Origin: TMED14 sp963925545
GTDB taxonomy: Bacteria; Bacteroidota; Bacteroidia; Flavobacteriales; Schleiferiaceae
Reading direction: 5' to 3'
DNA: 64,000 nucleotides
NCBI GenBank assembly: GCA_963925545.1
Contig: CAWUSA010000002.1
Span: 1-64,000, forward strand
Both the position numbers and the translations under genes were made by a program. Shown here piece by piece: positions 11,820-20,868 of the stretch (its first letter is position 1; each line of letters opens with the position of its first letter). The notes under the pieces are model-generated. The model saw nothing but the letters and a program-made list of their open reading frames with translations, did not search any database and had not been told where the DNA came from.

Positions 11820-12923
11820 ATGGAAATGTGCTGGGAATGCTTGAAGGGTTTGGATGTCATGTACGCTACATGGCTGTTTTTCAGTCTGATAACATTGATT
11901 CTCTTGCTTGCCCAATTCAAATCTATCATCGCTTTATGGCCATCATGGCGACAGAATACCCTTGCGCCGACCGCTGACATGACCTTGGTATTGCTTGGGA
12001 AGGATGCTGCGGATCATGTGAAGCCTTGGCTTGAGGCATTGCAATCACACCCACACACCCAAAATACCCCCGTGATTGTGGTTGATGACCAAAGCCAGGG
12101 TCAAACGAGGCAAGCCTTGGATCAGTTGATCAAAGCTTACCCTCACATGCATGCTGTTCATGTCCCGCCATCGGTGCGATTTCAGGACAGCAGCAAGCTA
12201 GCCTACACCCTTGGGTTCAAAGCTTGCACCACCCGCTATGCTGTTTGTGTGAGTTTGCAATTCCAACCACCGGAGCAGCTGAATCAATGGCTGTCAACGA
12301 TGATGGAACCTCTGGGTGGTCGTGTATTGGCCTCTTGGACATGGTCACAGTCACTGGGTGGGCTTTGGTTACAATTTGAGCATGCCATGGAACACCTGTA
12401 TGCAGCCAGACGCCAAGTGAATGCCGGCCGTGCGACAGGACTGAAGGCGAGTGCTTTTGCTATTGATGTCAAATCCTTTTTTCAAGTCAAGGGCTTTTTG
12501 TCCCACATGCATCTCGATGGAGGAACCATTGAATTCTTGATGAATGACCTAGCGAAACTGGGTCAAGTCAGGCCAGTTTTAGCTAAAAATATGGCCTTAT
12601 TGCCGCGATTTGAACTGCCTATGGATGTGCGTGTTCACAAGCACAGGAAGTGGAAGGAACGAAATGGCCTTAAAATTGCAGGTATTTTGCAGGCAATTCA
12701 CCTGCTTTTATGGACCCTATTGATTGCGAAACCTCTTTATGACGTTGGGTTTCAGGGCCCAATTGATCATTTTTTGCTCATTAGCGGATCTCTTACCATC
12801 TTGCCATTGTTAAACGCTTACACATTGAGCATGATTTGGTGTGCAAGTGATCATTCATGGTCCATGGGCTTATTGAGCCCCTTATACTGGATCAAAACCT
12901 TGTTGCGAATACGACGATCATGA
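11820..12923 (+). CDS. Membrane-anchored family 2-like glycosyltransferase
   Basis: The 367-residue protein has one N-terminal transmembrane helix (about 15-32), a cytoplasmic GT-A-like domain with VVVDDQSQ (about 84-91) resembling the GT2 nucleotide-binding VVDD.S motif, and two C-terminal hydrophobic helices (about 285-350). The canonical DxD is weak: the expected region reads VCVSLQF, so catalytic competence is uncertain. The sugar and acceptor are unknown. It overlaps rsmG by ATGA, so the two are translationally coupled. The divergent neighbour is tgt. Confidence 0.75.
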   Translation: MEMCWECLKGLDVMYATWLFFSLITLILLLAQFKSIIALWPSWRQNTLAPTADMTLVLLGKDAADHVKPWLEALQSHPHTQNTPVIVVDDQSQGQTRQALDQLIKAYPHMHAVHVPPSVRFQDSSKLAYTLGFKACTTRYAVCVSLQFQPPEQLNQWLSTMMEPLGGRVLASWTWSQSLGGLWLQFEHAMEHLYAARRQVNAGRATGLKASAFAIDVKSFFQVKGFLSHMHLDGGTIEFLMNDLAKLGQVRPVLAKNMALLPRFELPMDVRVHKHRKWKERNGLKIAGILQAIHLLLWTLLIAKPLYDVGFQGPIDHFLLISGSLTILPLLNAYTLSMIWCASDHSWSMGLLSPLYWIKTLLRIRRS

Positions 12924-13576
12924 CAATCAAGCCTCCCACTGCAAAAGACTTCAAGCGCTTCCCCTTTCTGACGAAAGAAGCCATTGAGCAACTTCAACGC
13001 TTACCTAACCTTTACAAGGAATGGAATTCTCGCATCAATGTGATTTCGAGAAAGGACATGGAACTGTTATGGGAGCGACACATCTTCCATTCACTTACCC
13101 TAGGCCTGGCAGCTGACTTTCAGCCTGACATGAATGTCCTAGACTTGGGCACAGGCGGTGGTTTCCCGGGCATTCCTTTGGCTATTGCATTCCCCAGCGT
13201 ACAATGGACACTGAACGACTCCATGGCGAAAAAGATCCGTGTGGTTCAAGCAGTTTCTGAAGCGATGGCCATACCCAATATCAGTGCTTACCACGGTCGC
13301 ATTGAGAAGCTCAAAGGCCCTTGGGATGCCGTTGTCACCCGCGCGGTGGCACCAGCAAGCCAGCTTTTGACATGGACAAGAGGTCAAGTTGTAGAGGGTG
13401 GACCGATTTATGCCCTCAAGGGTGGTCGTTTGAAATCAGAGCTCAAGGGCTTGGACGCTGAAGTCCAAGAACTGAAGCAATGGATGAAGGGATCGGAATT
13501 TTACGAAACCAAGTGCATTGTGACCTTGCATCACCAAGCTGAAGACAGCGCAAGACCCGAAATAGTCATGCCCTGA
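12920..13576 (+). CDS. rsmG: 16S rRNA (guanine-527-N7) methyltransferase RsmG
   Basis: The 218-residue cytoplasmic protein has the SAM-binding motif VLDLGTGGGFPGIPLA (73-88) and the GidB-family N-terminus LYKEWNSRINVISRKD. It methylates N7 of G527 in the 16S 530 loop; loss is known to give low-level streptomycin resistance. The ATG shares its bases with the stop of the upstream glycosyltransferase (ATGA). A bidirectional terminator follows. Confidence 0.96.
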   Translation: MTIKPPTAKDFKRFPFLTKEAIEQLQRLPNLYKEWNSRINVISRKDMELLWERHIFHSLTLGLAADFQPDMNVLDLGTGGGFPGIPLAIAFPSVQWTLNDSMAKKIRVVQAVSEAMAIPNISAYHGRIEKLKGPWDAVVTRAVAPASQLLTWTRGQVVEGGPIYALKGGRLKSELKGLDAEVQELKQWMKGSEFYETKCIVTLHHQAEDSARPEIVMP

Positions 13577-13634
13577 TCACAGATTGCTTTTGAAATGGCT
13601 TAAGCAAGCCATCGTTACCAGCAAACAAGTCATG

Positions 13635-13666
13635 AAAAAACCCGCAGAGCGATCTGCGGGTTTTTT
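13635..13666. terminator. Bidirectional intrinsic terminator between rsmG and pruA
   Basis: A perfect 8-bp stem CCCGCAGA/TCTGCGGG (13641-13648 and 13653-13660) closes the tetraloop GCGA. Six A's flank it on the left and six T's on the right, so it can end both the rsmG transcript and the opposing pruA transcript. Confidence 0.93.
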
Positions 13667-13669
13667 CGT

Positions 13670-15295
13670 TCAGTCCATGTAAGGGTAGGGGTAGGATTTT
13701 GCAGGGAGCAAGGTTTCCTTGATGGTTCGAGGAGAAACCCATCGAAGCAGGTTTTGTGCAGATCCCGCCTTGTCGTTGGTGCCAGATCCTCTGCCTCCGC
13801 CAAATGGCTGTTGGCCAACCACTGCACCTGATGGCTTGTCGTTGATGTAGAAATTGCCAGCAGAAAATGTCAAGGCCTCCAAGGCTTCATTGATGGCGTA
13901 ACGATCCAATGAGAAGACCGCACCTGTCAGGGCGTACTGGCTGGTTGAGTCAACCAATGCCAAGGTCTTGGTCCAATCTGCATCTGGGTAGGTGTGAATG
14001 GTGAGGAATGGGCCAAAGATTTCTTCGCACATGGTTCTGAAATGTGGATTGCTTGTGTGAACCACGACAGGATCGATGAAGTAGCCTTTGGACTTGTCAT
14101 AGGACCCGCCAGTTAGGATGTCTGCATCATCTTGCTGTTTGCTGTCATCAATGAAGGCAGCAATTTTATCAAAGGAACGCTCATCAATCACAGCAGTCAT
14201 GAAATTCTTGGGATCACCAGGGCTGCCCATCTTGAAGTCTTGGATGTTGTCAAGCAATTGCTTTTTCACTTCAGGCCATAAGCTCTCAGGAATGTATGCC
14301 CGAGAAACGGCAGAGCATTTTTGCCCTTGGAATTCAAAGGCGCCACGGCTCAAAGCGGTGGCTAACTCAGTGGCATCAGCGCTGTGGTGCGCAACGATGA
14401 AATCCTTGCCGCCAGTCTCACCTACGATCCGAGGGTAGGATTTGTAACGGTCAATGTTTAGACCAATTTCCTTCCAAAGGTGCTTGAAAACGCCGGTTGA
14501 CCCAGTGAAATGCAAGCCTGCAAAGTCGGGGTGCTTGAACACAACATCGCCCACCTCAGGGCCATCTGCGTAAATCAAATTGATTACGCCAGCAGGCATG
14601 CCAGCTTTGCGGAATATTTCCATCACAACCCAAGCAGAATAGATTTGGCTATCAGAAGGCTTCCAAACAACCACATTGCCCATCAAGGCAGGAGCCGCTG
14701 GCAAGTTGCCTGCAATGGCTGTGAAGTTGAAGGGTGTCAATGCGAAGACAAAACCCTCCAAGGGCCTGTACTCCACGCGATTCCATACACCGGCTGAGCT
14801 GTCGGGCTGCGTCTCATAGATGTCAGTCATGTACTGCACATTGAAGCGCAAAAAGTCGGCAAACTCACAAGCAGCATCAATTTCAGCTTGGAACAAGGTT
14901 TTGGATTGAGCCAACATGGTGGCTGCATTGATTTTTGCTCGGTATGGACCAGAAACCAGGTCTGCTGCACGCAAGAAAATGGCAGCGCGCTCTGTCCATG
15001 GCATCGCTGCCCACGCTTTGTGTGCGCTCAGTGCGGCATCGATGGCATCGCTTGCATGCTGGCCAGTACCCCAATGGTATTGTCCGATCAATTTCTTGTG
15101 ATCATGAGGTGGACGGCAATCCCTTAACTCATTGGTTCGAACCTCCTTGCCGCCAATGAACATGGGGATGTCGACATGGCCTTTGAGCATGTCTTCATAG
15201 GTTGATAAAATGTCTTCACGAATAGGGCAACCAGGTGCGTAGTCGTTAATTGCTTCGTTCTCAGGGTAGGGGGGGCGAAAAAATCCGTTGGCCAT
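13670..15295 (-). CDS. pruA: L-glutamate gamma-semialdehyde dehydrogenase (P5C dehydrogenase)
   Basis: The 541-residue aldehyde dehydrogenase has the NAD fold, GETGGKDF (292-299, catalytic Glu293) and the nucleophile Cys327 in FQGQKCSAVSRA, the signature of P5C dehydrogenases. It oxidises glutamate semialdehyde/P5C to glutamate in proline catabolism. It is the stand-alone form, without a fused PutA proline dehydrogenase domain. The stop lies only four bases from the shared terminator. The dnaN terminator lies just upstream, so it needs its own promoter or read-through; I see no clear TAnnTTTG box in the short gap. Confidence 0.96.
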   Translation of the reverse strand: MANGFFRPPYPENEAINDYAPGCPIREDILSTYEDMLKGHVDIPMFIGGKEVRTNELRDCRPPHDHKKLIGQYHWGTGQHASDAIDAALSAHKAWAAMPWTERAAIFLRAADLVSGPYRAKINAATMLAQSKTLFQAEIDAACEFADFLRFNVQYMTDIYETQPDSSAGVWNRVEYRPLEGFVFALTPFNFTAIAGNLPAAPALMGNVVVWKPSDSQIYSAWVVMEIFRKAGMPAGVINLIYADGPEVGDVVFKHPDFAGLHFTGSTGVFKHLWKEIGLNIDRYKSYPRIVGETGGKDFIVAHHSADATELATALSRGAFEFQGQKCSAVSRAYIPESLWPEVKKQLLDNIQDFKMGSPGDPKNFMTAVIDERSFDKIAAFIDDSKQQDDADILTGGSYDKSKGYFIDPVVVHTSNPHFRTMCEEIFGPFLTIHTYPDADWTKTLALVDSTSQYALTGAVFSLDRYAINEALEALTFSAGNFYINDKPSGAVVGQQPFGGGRGSGTNDKAGSAQNLLRWVSPRTIKETLLPAKSYPYPYMD

Positions 15296-15315
15296 GGTGT
15301 GAGTAATTGAGGTGT

Positions 15316-15340
15316 TAAAAAGGCCACATGCCGTGGCCTA
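15316..15340 (-). terminator. Intrinsic terminator of dnaN
   Basis: Read on the minus strand, GGCCAC-loop-GTGGCC (15338-15322) is followed directly by TTTTT (15321-15317). It lies six bases after the dnaN stop and separates the gldF-gldG-dnaN transcript from pruA. Confidence 0.85.
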
Positions 15341-15345
15341 GAGGG

Positions 15346-16467
15346 TCATTGATTTAGCATGACAGGCATGACCAGCATGAGGATGGACTCACCGTCCTCC
15401 AAGCCGCTTTCAGGGAACAGAAGCCCTGCACGGTTAGGTGCTGAGAGCTCCATGACCACGTCATCGCTGGTTAAATTGTTCAGCATTTCCGCAATGAATC
15501 TGCTATTGAAACCAATTTCCATGTCTGATCCATCGTATTGGCACGTGAGGCGCTCATGGGCCTTGTTGGCAAAGTCAGGGTCTTCTGCAGAAATGGTCAG
15601 TTCGTTGCCAGTGATCTTGAATCGAATCTGGTGCGTGGTTTTGTTGGCAAACAAGCTGACGCGTTTAACTGAACTGAGCAAGGTGCCGCGATCGACTGTG
15701 AGTTTGTTGGGGTTATCCTTAGGTATGACGGCCTCAAAGTTGGGGTACTTGCCATCAATCAGTCGGCAGATCAAGGTCACATTGCCATAACTGAACTGCG
15801 CATTTTGCTCCGTCACATGCATGGTCACGATGTCATCACCTTGCCCTAGGGTTGCCTTGAGTTGATTCAATGGCTTCTTTGGAATGATGAGTTCAGATGT
15901 GTTTGAAGCTTTGATGTCTTTGCGCACATAGCGAACCAGCTTGTGTGCATCCGTTGCCACAAAGGTCAATCCATCGGTTGTGAGTTGGAAGAACACGCCG
16001 CTCATGACCGGTCGCAAATCGTCGTTGCCCGCTGCGAAAAGTGTTTTGTGCAAGGCTGAAGTCAAGACATTGGCAGGCATGCTGATTGAGGCGGCATCAC
16101 TGAGAGCAGCTGCCTTGGGGTATTCCGTTGCATCGACGTAGGACAGGGCATATTTGCCGTAGTCTGAACTCACCTCCACGCTGTGCTTGTCGGGATTCAA
16201 GGTGAATGTCAATGGCTGCTCAGGAAAGCTCTTAACGGTATCCAACAGGATGCGAGAAGGAATGGCTGCGGTGATTTCCCCCTCCGTCTCAATATCCAAG
16301 GTGGTGGTCATGGTTGTTTCCAAGTCAGAGGCCGTCAAGGTTAATCGACCTTGGCTCAATTCCAACAGGAAATGGTCGAGGATGGGTAGGGTGTTGTTGG
16401 TCTGGATGATACCTCCAACTGTTTGTAAGGCCTTGAGTAGCTGGCCACTTGATACGATGAACTTCAT
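15346..16467 (-). CDS. dnaN: DNA polymerase III beta subunit (sliding clamp)
   Basis: The 373-residue protein has three repeated clamp domains and starts MKFIVSSGQLLKALQTV, the standard DnaN N-terminus; the C-terminus ILMLVMPVML is also typical. The ring dimer tethers polymerase III to DNA. It lies nine bases after the DUF4340-like gene and ends at an intrinsic terminator. Closeness of gldG and dnaN is seen in flavobacteria. Just upstream of its ATG is ATTTG plus five bases, a partial promoter box. Confidence 0.97.
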   Translation of the reverse strand: MKFIVSSGQLLKALQTVGGIIQTNNTLPILDHFLLELSQGRLTLTASDLETTMTTTLDIETEGEITAAIPSRILLDTVKSFPEQPLTFTLNPDKHSVEVSSDYGKYALSYVDATEYPKAAALSDAASISMPANVLTSALHKTLFAAGNDDLRPVMSGVFFQLTTDGLTFVATDAHKLVRYVRKDIKASNTSELIIPKKPLNQLKATLGQGDDIVTMHVTEQNAQFSYGNVTLICRLIDGKYPNFEAVIPKDNPNKLTVDRGTLLSSVKRVSLFANKTTHQIRFKITGNELTISAEDPDFANKAHERLTCQYDGSDMEIGFNSRFIAEMLNNLTSDDVVMELSAPNRAGLLFPESGLEDGESILMLVMPVMLNQ

Positions 16468-16476
16468 GCCTGCAAA

Positions 16477-17469
16477 TTACTGCATGGGGAAGCCTAAATC
16501 AAGGGAAGTTTTCAACAAGTGTTGAAGGCCATAACGCTGCACCAAGGCTGACCTTCCGTCGCTTAGTAGGGCATAAAAACGGTCGGGATCATGCTCAAGT
16601 ATCGTCCCATCAGCGGCTATGATATCTTCTCCGCCAGGTACGTGGTAGCAAGACATGCTGGCTTGACTTCCATCGCCGTATGACACCTCAATCAAGATGG
16701 CTGGCCTTGTTTTACCTATCGAGTCAAGCTTGTTCCAGACCTTGTCTGAGGGAATGATCATGCCTTCATACTTGGCGGACTGGATGGCCTTCACCATGGC
16801 TTGAGAAGCCATGCCATTGATTATGCTTAAGCCAGTGATGGTGGTGAATTGCTTTTGGTCATTCATTGAAAAAGACCCTTGTGGGTTCTCGCTGTACAAG
16901 ATGGACATCCCGACAATGGCTGATGAATGGGGGAAGAGATTCCGGCTGCGCCAGAGGTCTTCTCGCAAAAAGAAACGGCTGCTGAGGAAGCCATTGAATC
17001 CAGGAATGTGGGTGGCTACTGGTTGGCTGTAGCCCTGCATCAACATATAAGTGCCTAGCATGTCCATGGTCTCGGACCCAACTTGAAATTGCTTGATTAC
17101 CTGATCGCCGGCATAGACGATTACCTGCTTGCCATGCACGGCCAATTGTGTGAGGATATTGTTGACGGCTGCTTGTTGAGGGATGCTTCTCAAGCGAATT
17201 CTGTACAGGGTTTCCAGGATCTCATCAACGGCACCTTTTCTTGCCGAGTATAGTCCATTGACCTCCCATTGTTGTCCATGTTTGCGTAAAATGACGGTGT
17301 CAGGGCTGCGGTCCCAAATCATGATTGACGTGATGGCTGAGGTGTCTTCAATGGCAAAGTCGTGCATACCCTCATCGTACAAGCCATCATTGGCTGATGG
17401 GAACAGCCACCAAAGGATGACGGCGATAAGGGTTATCGACAGGGCAATGGGCTTCCAGTACGAAGTCAT
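16477..17469 (-). CDS. DUF4340-like membrane-anchored protein in the gldFG operon
   Basis: The 330-residue protein has one N-terminal transmembrane helix (about 6-24) and a long periplasmic domain with repeated beta-rich segments such as DTVILRKHGQQWEVNG, the layout of DUF4340 proteins that accompany ABC-2/GldG-type genes. The start at ATG 17469 overlaps the gldG stop by ATGA, so it is translationally coupled to gldG. The function is unknown; context suggests it works with the GldF/GldG complex in the envelope. Assignment to DUF4340 is by resemblance, not a full domain match. Confidence 0.7.
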   Translation of the reverse strand: MTSYWKPIALSITLIAVILWWLFPSANDGLYDEGMHDFAIEDTSAITSIMIWDRSPDTVILRKHGQQWEVNGLYSARKGAVDEILETLYRIRLRSIPQQAAVNNILTQLAVHGKQVIVYAGDQVIKQFQVGSETMDMLGTYMLMQGYSQPVATHIPGFNGFLSSRFFLREDLWRSRNLFPHSSAIVGMSILYSENPQGSFSMNDQKQFTTITGLSIINGMASQAMVKAIQSAKYEGMIIPSDKVWNKLDSIGKTRPAILIEVSYGDGSQASMSCYHVPGGEDIIAADGTILEHDPDRFYALLSDGRSALVQRYGLQHLLKTSLDLGFPMQ

Positions 17470-19196
17470 GATGGAGTATGGTGTTGATGTGAACGTCGTC
17501 GGTGTCGCCACTGGTATAACCTGGTTAATAGCAGAACAATGAGCACAGGGAGGAGGGCATTGCCCCATATTAACAGGTCTCTGTTGGCTTGAATGCGCTG
17601 CTGATCCAACAGGCGCATGACAATGTTCCTGCCACGTACATCAATCAATCCACCACCCTCAAGCAGGTAATCCACGGCATTGAGCATGAAATCTTGGTTG
17701 CCAAACTGCTGCCTGGAGAATTGATCAAAGCCCAATGGCAATGGCAGGCCGCGTGGGATGTCAGGAATTACTAGGTTGCGTTGGTTCTTGATGAAGTCGC
17801 CATCGGCAACAACAAGCAGTTTGGCATCACGTGCCACATCAGGTGCAGCGCCAAGGGAGGTGATCGGTGTGATCCGGTTGGCATAGAATGAGGGCAAAGC
17901 ACCTTCTAGCAAAATGGCTGTAGGCAATGCGGACTCTTGGAATCGCGAACGATCCGGCTCATTGAAAAGTGTGGCAAGGCTCACTTTGCCAGGTGTTGGT
18001 TGGCGTTTTGAGTAAGGCGATGACAACAACAGGGCGGTTTTCTTCACGCCAGGTACAGCAATGGTATCCATGGTGGTTGGAAATTCCATGCGAATGGCAT
18101 TGAGGTTTTTCGCAATGGGGTGCTCAACCTGTGGCAAGAACAAAGGAAAGTAGGCCCATGGTCTGAGGGTCTTGCGTGAAACATCACTGGGTATACCGGC
18201 ACAAACCAAATCCTGCAACAAGGCGGTATTGACCCGAACACCATAATTGAACAAGGGTGCGTCAAGTCCCGTGGCATCCAAAATGGGGTAGGCTAGAAAC
18301 TCAGGAGCAAATGACAAGGAATCAAGTTCTGCATGAACGGCTTCAACCAAGAAGATGGCCCTTCCATTGCGCATGAGGTATTGATCCAATAACCACAAGT
18401 CTAAATCAGAGAACATTGATCGAGGCTTTGCCAGGATGATCAAATCGTAGGCGTTGAGTTGTCGCATCTGCAAGTCCAAGGAAATCCCGCCCGTAAGGCT
18501 GTCTACAGGGTACTCCCTTAAATTGAAATGGCTGACCTGGTAGCTGCGTTCAAGGACTGATTCCAATGAAGCGGTTTCCATCTCGGACAAGCCATTGTGA
18601 CCATCAATGAAGGCGATGTGCTTGGTCAAAGGTTGTGTCAATCCACGCAGTGCGGACGCCAATACATACTCCAGGTTTTGAACGGAGGCATTGATCTGTG
18701 TCTCTGGCGCGGTAGCAAATTGCTCAATCAACAATTGAACTGGCCAGATCCTGCCTTTGTGGCTGGCCATGGCGCCGGGGAATATTTGCTGTTTCCGGAC
18801 ACCGTCCACTTGCTCAATTTCAATCTGAATAGCTGACAGCCCTTGATTCCTCAACTGGGTGTAGGTATCCCTTCTGGTTTGTGGATCTGGGTTGTCAGAC
18901 GGGTTTTCAAAGCGGATTTGCACGTTGGAATTCAAGACTTGAAATTCCTCAAGCATGCGCTTGGTCTCAGCTTTAAGGCGTTCAAATCCTGAGGGGAGAT
19001 CGCCGTCGAGGTAGATGACAAAGAGCATGGGCTCATCAATGTCTTCAACCAATGCCGTTGTTGCGTCAGACAAGGTGAATCGCTGATCCTCTGTCAGGTC
19101 AAGTCTCACAAACCAAGATTGGCTTAGCCAAGCAAGCAGGAACAAGCCCCCTGCGATGCCAAGAAGCTCTAGCATGTCTTTCGCTGAGCGTTTCAT
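17466..19196 (-). CDS. gldG: Gliding-motility ABC transporter auxiliary protein GldG
   Basis: The 576-residue protein has an N-terminal transmembrane helix (about 8-28), a large periplasmic region with the GldG start RFTLSDATTALV and the segment AFIDGHNGLSEMET, and a C-terminal transmembrane helix (about 550-567). GldG partners GldF and the ATPase GldA (not in this window) and is required for gliding in Flavobacterium. ATG 19196 overlaps the gldF stop by ATGA; an in-frame TTG at 19202 is less likely. The 3' end is coupled to the DUF4340-like gene. Confidence 0.92.
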   Translation of the reverse strand: MKRSAKDMLELLGIAGGLFLLAWLSQSWFVRLDLTEDQRFTLSDATTALVEDIDEPMLFVIYLDGDLPSGFERLKAETKRMLEEFQVLNSNVQIRFENPSDNPDPQTRRDTYTQLRNQGLSAIQIEIEQVDGVRKQQIFPGAMASHKGRIWPVQLLIEQFATAPETQINASVQNLEYVLASALRGLTQPLTKHIAFIDGHNGLSEMETASLESVLERSYQVSHFNLREYPVDSLTGGISLDLQMRQLNAYDLIILAKPRSMFSDLDLWLLDQYLMRNGRAIFLVEAVHAELDSLSFAPEFLAYPILDATGLDAPLFNYGVRVNTALLQDLVCAGIPSDVSRKTLRPWAYFPLFLPQVEHPIAKNLNAIRMEFPTTMDTIAVPGVKKTALLLSSPYSKRQPTPGKVSLATLFNEPDRSRFQESALPTAILLEGALPSFYANRITPITSLGAAPDVARDAKLLVVADGDFIKNQRNLVIPDIPRGLPLPLGFDQFSRQQFGNQDFMLNAVDYLLEGGGLIDVRGRNIVMRLLDQQRIQANRDLLIWGNALLPVLIVLLLTRLYQWRHRRRSHQHHTPS

Positions 19197-19927
19197 GACC
19201 AATTTCTTCGTTTAAGAGCGGTAACAGATGCTGCTAAAAAGATGCCGCAAAGACACAGAAAGTAGATGATGTCACGGGAGTCAATCACCCCGCGGCTGAT
19301 AGAACTGTAATGCTCGCTGATGCCTAATTGACGCCAGAAAAGCCCGTGGTTATTGACCGGCATCATGTCGGCTATTTGATCAAACCCTGTGTACATGAAG
19401 AGGCAAATCATGGATGACATGACCAAGGCCACAATGGCATTGTCTGTTAAACTGCTAATAAAAATGGACACACTGAGGTAGGAAGCTCCAAGCAACAGCA
19501 GTCCTAGGTAGGATCCCGCTGTGCTCCCCAGGTCAATGTTGCCAATGGGGTTGCCCATTTGTTGCACGGTGATCACATAAACCGCTGTCGGCACCAAGGC
19601 GAGCCGGATGAGACTCAAACCAGCCAACCATTTGCCAACCACAATATCCCATTCAGTCAAGGGTTTGGTGAGAAGCCATTCCAAGGTTCCTGCACGTTTC
19701 TCTTCAGCAACCATTTTCATACCAATGCCTGGGATAAGCAACAGAAAAAGCCAAGGGCTGAGCATGAACAGGCCGTCCAGTTGAGCATAACCGCTGTCAA
19801 GCAAGTTGAATGGACCATCCAAAACCCAGAGAATCACACCATTGAAACCCATGTAGATGGACAAGATCAATGCCCCAGTGGACGACTGGAAAAAGGAACA
19901 GAATTCTTTGTAGGCGATATGCAGCAT
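19193..19927 (-). CDS. gldF: Gliding-motility ABC transporter permease GldF
   Basis: The 244-residue protein has six transmembrane helices typical of ABC-2 permeases and the loop RAGTLEWLLTKPLTEWDIVVGK, characteristic of this group. With GldG it forms the membrane part of a GldA-powered transporter linked to gliding and T9SS function in Bacteroidota. Gene order is gldF-gldG-DUF4340-dnaN, with ATGA overlaps for the first two junctions. No gldA is seen here. The presence of gldFG alone does not prove that the cell glides. Confidence 0.93.
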   Translation of the reverse strand: MLHIAYKEFCSFFQSSTGALILSIYMGFNGVILWVLDGPFNLLDSGYAQLDGLFMLSPWLFLLLIPGIGMKMVAEEKRAGTLEWLLTKPLTEWDIVVGKWLAGLSLIRLALVPTAVYVITVQQMGNPIGNIDLGSTAGSYLGLLLLGASYLSVSIFISSLTDNAIVALVMSSMICLFMYTGFDQIADMMPVNNHGLFWRQLGISEHYSSISRGVIDSRDIIYFLCLCGIFLAASVTALKRRNWS

Positions 19928-19968
19928 GCAGGGGTCAAATCTCGGTTAAAATTGCTGACACGCAAGCC

Positions 19969-20775
19969 TTAGTGCAATTGCAATTCAACGGGGTCCTGCA
20001 GGCCTAACCCAAAGAGGTTACTGGCTGTGTTCACGCCGTGTTGGCCAGGCCAAGAAATGCCCAACTCAAGAAATCCCATGTCATTGATTCGCATGTAGCG
20101 GGACCCTGGGTCCATTTTTTCACCCAGGTTGTTGATGAATCTATCGATGACCATGCCACGAGCGAGCACCTTCAGTGTCCGCCCTTGCTGCCATTCTTTG
20201 AGCCATGTTTCACTGGCATTGGTGACCACTTGGCCAAAGTGATCCACGTACTGTACATGAACAATTGCATGGTTGGGGTCCAGAACTTCTGGATGGGTGG
20301 ACTGCAATTGATTCCATTGAGGCCTGGGAGGTCCTAAGGTGCTGATGGTGCCGCCTGCAATCAAGTGAGCAGCAGCTGCGGTCATGATGTCTCCGGGATC
20401 TGTGAGGTCCAAGCGGTTTCGCATATCGATGGTGACCAACTCATCGGGCTGTCGGCCAGGGAAGAGCAAAGAAAGCCCGCCATGATCCTGTGTCAGGAAG
20501 TAATGACCATCAATCATGGCTGCAATGGGTGGATGGTTCACCATGGGTCGACAATCGATCAGCATGAGATGAACAGAACCTTTAGGGAAAGCCTTGTAGG
20601 CCCCGCCAAGAATGTAGGCAGCCTCTTGATGGCTTCGTGGACTAACGTCATGGCTGACATCAACCAGGGGTGAAGCCACCTGATGGCGCAGCATTTCACT
20701 GTACAATCCTGCGCGAATGGCAGCGGCATCTGGATCTTTCCAGCCGTAATCTGTGGTGAGTGAGACGATAGGCAT
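19969..20775 (-). CDS. SAM hydroxide adenosyltransferase-like protein (DUF62 family)
   Basis: The 268-residue protein has the two-domain layout of the DUF62/chlorinase/fluorinase superfamily: an N-terminal domain with LTTDYGWKDP (6-15) and GHYFLTQDHGGLSLL (about 90-104), and a C-terminal barrel with VDHFGQVVTN. Characterised members hydrolyse SAM to adenosine and methionine using an Asp-Arg-His set. The Asp (LIDC) remains. The region that usually carries HGRD reads DPGDIM, so the catalytic His appears lost. I recall related Bacteroidota proteins sharing this change. Activity is therefore uncertain. Confidence 0.85.
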   Translation of the reverse strand: MPIVSLTTDYGWKDPDAAAIRAGLYSEMLRHQVASPLVDVSHDVSPRSHQEAAYILGGAYKAFPKGSVHLMLIDCRPMVNHPPIAAMIDGHYFLTQDHGGLSLLFPGRQPDELVTIDMRNRLDLTDPGDIMTAAAAHLIAGGTISTLGPPRPQWNQLQSTHPEVLDPNHAIVHVQYVDHFGQVVTNASETWLKEWQQGRTLKVLARGMVIDRFINNLGEKMDPGSRYMRINDMGFLELGISWPGQHGVNTASNLFGLGLQDPVELQLH

Positions 20776-20781
20776 TTATGG

Positions 20782-20789
20782 TAAATTTG
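20782..20789 (+). promoter_or_regulatory. -7 box TAAATTTG for purC
   Basis: Exact TAnnTTTG match 79 bases before the purC ATG, predicting a leader of about 70 bases, one of the longest in this window. I recognise no riboswitch fold in that leader. Confidence 0.5.
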
Positions 20790-20868
20790 TCCTTTCAAAA
20801 GTACCTCAATCGGCTTTAGCCAACACGGAGCAAATCATTCAAGCTTTAGGCAGCTAAAAATTCATACC

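Noticed and set aside
20790..20868. Possible purine riboswitch in the purC leader
   Set aside because: The leader is about 70 bases but I find no conserved purine aptamer loops.
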